DNA of 64,000 bases, taken from positions 1-64,000 of the forward strand of contig CAYLRU010000010.1 in the NCBI GenBank assembly GCA_964386565.1. Reading direction: 5' to 3'. This DNA is from CAYLRU01 sp964386565 (GTDB lineage: Bacteria > Desulfobacterota > Desulfobacteria > Desulfobacterales > UBA5616). The first letter of the stretch is position 1. Each line of letters begins with the position of its first letter. Below the pieces are notes generated by a model, which was not told the origin of the DNA, did not search any database, and saw nothing but the letters and a program-made list of their open reading frames with translations. The position numbers were made by a program, and so were the translations under genes. This document shows, piece after piece, positions 61,856 to 64,000 of the stretch.

Positions 61856-62243
61856 CGTTTTTCTTCCTTACATGATTCACCCCATTCCGCCATCAAGGGC
61901 AACCATTCGTTTGGGTACTTGAAATTAACATATTGATTGATTTGGTTTTCGTTTTTTTTATTTATCGGATTATTCGGTGATTTTCATTGTCTTTTGTTCC
62001 CGACCGGATTTCATTGTTGACATTCAGCAAAAAACGGCCTAAAAACAAATCAGATAAAAAATTATCTCATCTTCTCTATATTTAACTGACGAAGTTCCAC
62101 TCAAGCTGACCAAAAATTGCGGCAAAGCCCATACCTTCATTTTACAATCGTTTCTTAAATTGTCAATTCTGAACAGATTTTTCCTTTCACGTTAAAATTA
62201 CCGGCAACCATTGCCGGCCGCCCCAAACATAAGGAGTTTGAAA
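61856..62243. other. 388-bp AT-rich intergenic region with promoter and hairpin
   Basis: Between the divergent S41 gene and the small ORF. It contains a sigma-70-like candidate (listed separately) and a perfect 7-bp hairpin CCGGCAA/TTGCCGG at 62201-62217 (3-nt loop) close to a strong ribosome binding site. No other gene is supported. Confidence 0.5.
62017..62045 (+). promoter_or_regulatory. Sigma-70-type promoter candidate
   Basis: TTGACA (62017-62022, perfect), a 17-nt spacer and TAAAAA (62040-62045, four of six) point toward the small ORF and the truncated secreted protein. A transcript from here would have a leader near 190 nt before 62244. Confidence 0.4.
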
Positions 62244-62396
62244 ATGAAAAATATTCGACCCCCACCCGTTTCTTCGGAGCCGACCGGTTCCGGTTCGCCG
62301 ATTCAGATTCCTTGCCGTCCCGGAAAGCCTTGCCGATGCCTGCAGTTATACCCGGCTGCGGTCACCGTACATTCGAAATACCAACATATATTTTAA
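62244..62396 (+). CDS. Possible small Pro/Cys-rich ORF (50 aa)
   Basis: ATG with an excellent ribosome binding site (AAGGAG, 7-nt spacer). The 50 aa are Pro/Ser-rich and then Cys-rich (CRPGKPCRC near the middle), with no signal peptide. The stop codon overlaps the ribosome binding site region of the next gene, AAAGGA at 62396-62401, giving a plausible leader-peptide arrangement. It could be a real small protein, a translational leader or a decayed gene start. It resembles nothing I know. Confidence 0.35.
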   Translation: MKNIRPPPVSSEPTGSGSPIQIPCRPGKPCRCLQLYPAAVTVHSKYQHIF

Positions 62397-62406
62397 AGGA
62401 AGTCTT

Positions 62407-64000
62407 ATGAAAAAACAACATTGCAGGCTGGAGCGATTTTCATGTTTTTCATTATTTTTTTCGGTATGCGGTTTCCTGATGTTTTATGTTACGGCTTCCC
62501 TTGCCCAGGGGGTTACATCCCGGGAACTCTCTGATTACTGGCAGCAACCACAAATCGTTGACCGCAGTTTTTCAGGCCGAATCATCTGGGACATGCTGCA
62601 AAAGGCCGCGCCGGATGAATGCTATCATGGATTGGGAAACGAATTCAACAGCTATGATCCTGCCGGATTTGATACGGACACGTGCTTTGATGCCGGCGGC
62701 ATGCCCAAGGTAAACGAAGGATATGCCTGGAGCATGACCAAAACCGGGTCAACAATATGGCTGGGCACGGCAGCCAATCCCCACTGCCTGGTCATCGGCG
62801 GGATGACCCTGCGCTCCTTCGGTGTTACACTTCCCCATGAAACATCTTCATGGGTATGCGAGTATGAACAAAGCAACATTTTTGATCCCGGCCGTCCTGT
62901 CGGAGACTGGCGCCCGCCGAGGATTTATGCCTATGACATTGAAACGCAATCGTTTGAAGAAAAAAAGCCGAATAATTTTCCGGATCTGCGAATGCTCCGG
63001 TTGACCACCGGGCTGCGATCTGCCGGAAGCATGTCTGACGTGGTGTTTTTTGCGGGTCCATCCCTCGGCGAAAGCGCGATAAGCATGTTCGCTTTCAATA
63101 CAGACGGGACCTATATCGATGCCATAAAAATGACGGACTACGAAAATATCCGCAAATGGTTAGTGGCCGGCGGCAACCTTTACACCGTTGCCTGGGACAG
63201 CGAGGGATCCGGCAGTACGGTATTAAAATGGACGGGAAATGCAAGTGATCCTTTTCAGTTTGAGATCGTGGGACATTTGAATTCCCAGGGACGGGAGTTG
63301 GCCTTTCATGACAACCGGATTTTTATTTCCACCCGGCCGAAAGAAATTTCGGTTCAGTCGAATGAATTCGCCAGCCTTTACATGAGTCCTCCTGTTCCCG
63401 GGGGCGGGCTGCCCGGTGACCCGTCCCTGGAATGGACGAAAGTCTGGGAAATAACCGATTATGAACCCGACCTCTCAACGGCTTCGGCCACTGCCGGTGG
63501 GGCCTTGGCGTCCTTTGACGGTTATCTTTACTGGGGAACATTGATGGCGCCGTTCACCTCCACCATATCGGCCTTCCAGCGACATTTTGACATCAATGAC
63601 GGTTTCACCCTTGATGCCGATAATGACGGTCTGGAAGAAGAAGAGATTTTTTCGACTGTTTTGGGAACCTATCGCGCCACAAGCGTGTTCAGGGGTAAAG
63701 ACTTCGATACCCCCGCACCGGTGATTGAACTGCTTTACGGCCAGCAGTATTTCCCCGTATATGATCCCGACTTAAAAGCGTATACGTTTGATACGACCGA
63801 TCTTCATCAAAACAATATGGAAAATCCCGTTCCAAGATGGGGAATGTCCGGATTCGGCAACTTTTTCAACGTATACACATGGACCATGTCCACCTCCAAT
63901 GACGGCCTTTATATCGGTACATTTGACTGGAGCTATCTGATCGGCACGGTGATCAATGACCTGGCCATGATGATCAATGACAATTTCGACAGGAACGAGA
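62407..64000 (+). CDS. Secreted protein of unknown function (3' end beyond window)
   Basis: The frame is open from the ATG at 62407 to the right edge, 531 residues so far, with AAAGGA about 5 nt before the start. A signal peptide covers about 1-34 (hydrophobic FSLFFSVCGFLMFYVTASLA, cleavage near LAQG). The mature part has beta-propeller-like strands with repeated YLYWGT / GLYIGTFDW / NLYTVAWDS motifs and aromatic-rich turns. I recognise no named family. It may be a large extracellular beta-rich protein; the missing C-terminus would show any anchor or sorting signal. Confidence 0.75.
   Translation, partial: MKKQHCRLERFSCFSLFFSVCGFLMFYVTASLAQGVTSRELSDYWQQPQIVDRSFSGRIIWDMLQKAAPDECYHGLGNEFNSYDPAGFDTDTCFDAGGMPKVNEGYAWSMTKTGSTIWLGTAANPHCLVIGGMTLRSFGVTLPHETSSWVCEYEQSNIFDPGRPVGDWRPPRIYAYDIETQSFEEKKPNNFPDLRMLRLTTGLRSAGSMSDVVFFAGPSLGESAISMFAFNTDGTYIDAIKMTDYENIRKWLVAGGNLYTVAWDSEGSGSTVLKWTGNASDPFQFEIVGHLNSQGRELAFHDNRIFISTRPKEISVQSNEFASLYMSPPVPGGGLPGDPSLEWTKVWEITDYEPDLSTASATAGGALASFDGYLYWGTLMAPFTSTISAFQRHFDINDGFTLDADNDGLEEEEIFSTVLGTYRATSVFRGKDFDTPAPVIELLYGQQYFPVYDPDLKAYTFDTTDLHQNNMENPVPRWGMSGFGNFFNVYTWTMSTSNDGLYIGTFDWSYLIGTVINDLAMMINDNFDRNE

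Noticed and set aside
1..64000. tRNA, rRNA, insertion sequence or prophage genes
   Set aside because: No intergenic region shows a tRNA cloverleaf or rRNA-like sequence, and no transposase, integrase or phage structural gene was recognised in any frame.

Overview
This 64-kb window looks like a draft or metagenome contig from a Gram-negative anaerobe of the Desulfobacterota, probably a Desulfobacteraceae-type sulfate reducer. The assignment is inferred from gene content, since no rRNA or tRNA is present. The supporting genes are a MoxR/Bat operon, a DmsA-like molybdoenzyme with a four-cluster ferredoxin, dockerin-tailed subtilases, a DHH-CBS protein, a CaiB-type racemase and a DUF4388 protein. 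One run of 100 N (37270-37369) marks an assembly gap. Both edges cut genes: a giant secreted beta-helix protein on the left and a secreted protein of unknown function on the right.

Region 1 (1-16137, minus strand) is one long run of ten same-strand genes. In transcription order they are moxR, a DUF58 gene, a DUF4381-like gene, batA, a batB-batC fusion, batD, batE, a TPR/outer-membrane-barrel gene, a FecR-domain gene and the giant beta-helix/TSP3 gene. Most of the core junctions overlap by 1-4 nt. The first seven genes form the classical Bat complex. The last three look like a surface-protein export or regulation module attached downstream.

Region 2 (16305-23889) holds a YdjY-domain gene overlapping a squalene-cyclase-repeat gene, then a stand-alone DHH/CBS phosphoesterase, a four-TM membrane protein, an orphan TonB-dependent receptor and a YihY-family membrane protein.

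Region 3 (24215-33001, plus strand) begins with a 2-methylacyl-CoA racemase, a flavodoxin-like protein, ArfB and a YfcE-type phosphoesterase. It then runs through an envelope cluster of transglutaminase, ABC ATPase, ABC permease, family 9 glycosyltransferase and an HD-GYP response regulator.

Region 4 (33350-40655) holds two paralogous secreted kexin-like subtilases with P domains, DUF11 repeats and C-terminal dockerin modules. The first contains the assembly gap inside near-identical repeats.

Region 5 (40958-47302) is a probable operon of gamma-carbonic anhydrase, SDR dehydrogenase, cytoplasmic DmsA-like molybdoenzyme, DmsB-like ferredoxin, PTS EIIA-Ntr-like protein and a possible PII-like protein. 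It converges on a cation/proton antiporter.

Region 6 (47719-61855) holds a DUF4388-TM-DUF1566 fusion, a SixA-like phosphatase, a LysM protein, an alpha/beta hydrolase, an M29 aminopeptidase and a PHP phosphoesterase. The genes for DUF4911, MiaB and a bifunctional nuclease form an overlapping operon, followed by RecJ, an unknown protein overlapping an RNase Z-like MBL protein, and an S41 peptidase.

Region 7 (61856-64000) is a long leader with a candidate promoter and a small ORF in front of the truncated secreted protein. No CRISPR array, insertion sequence, prophage or RNA gene was seen.
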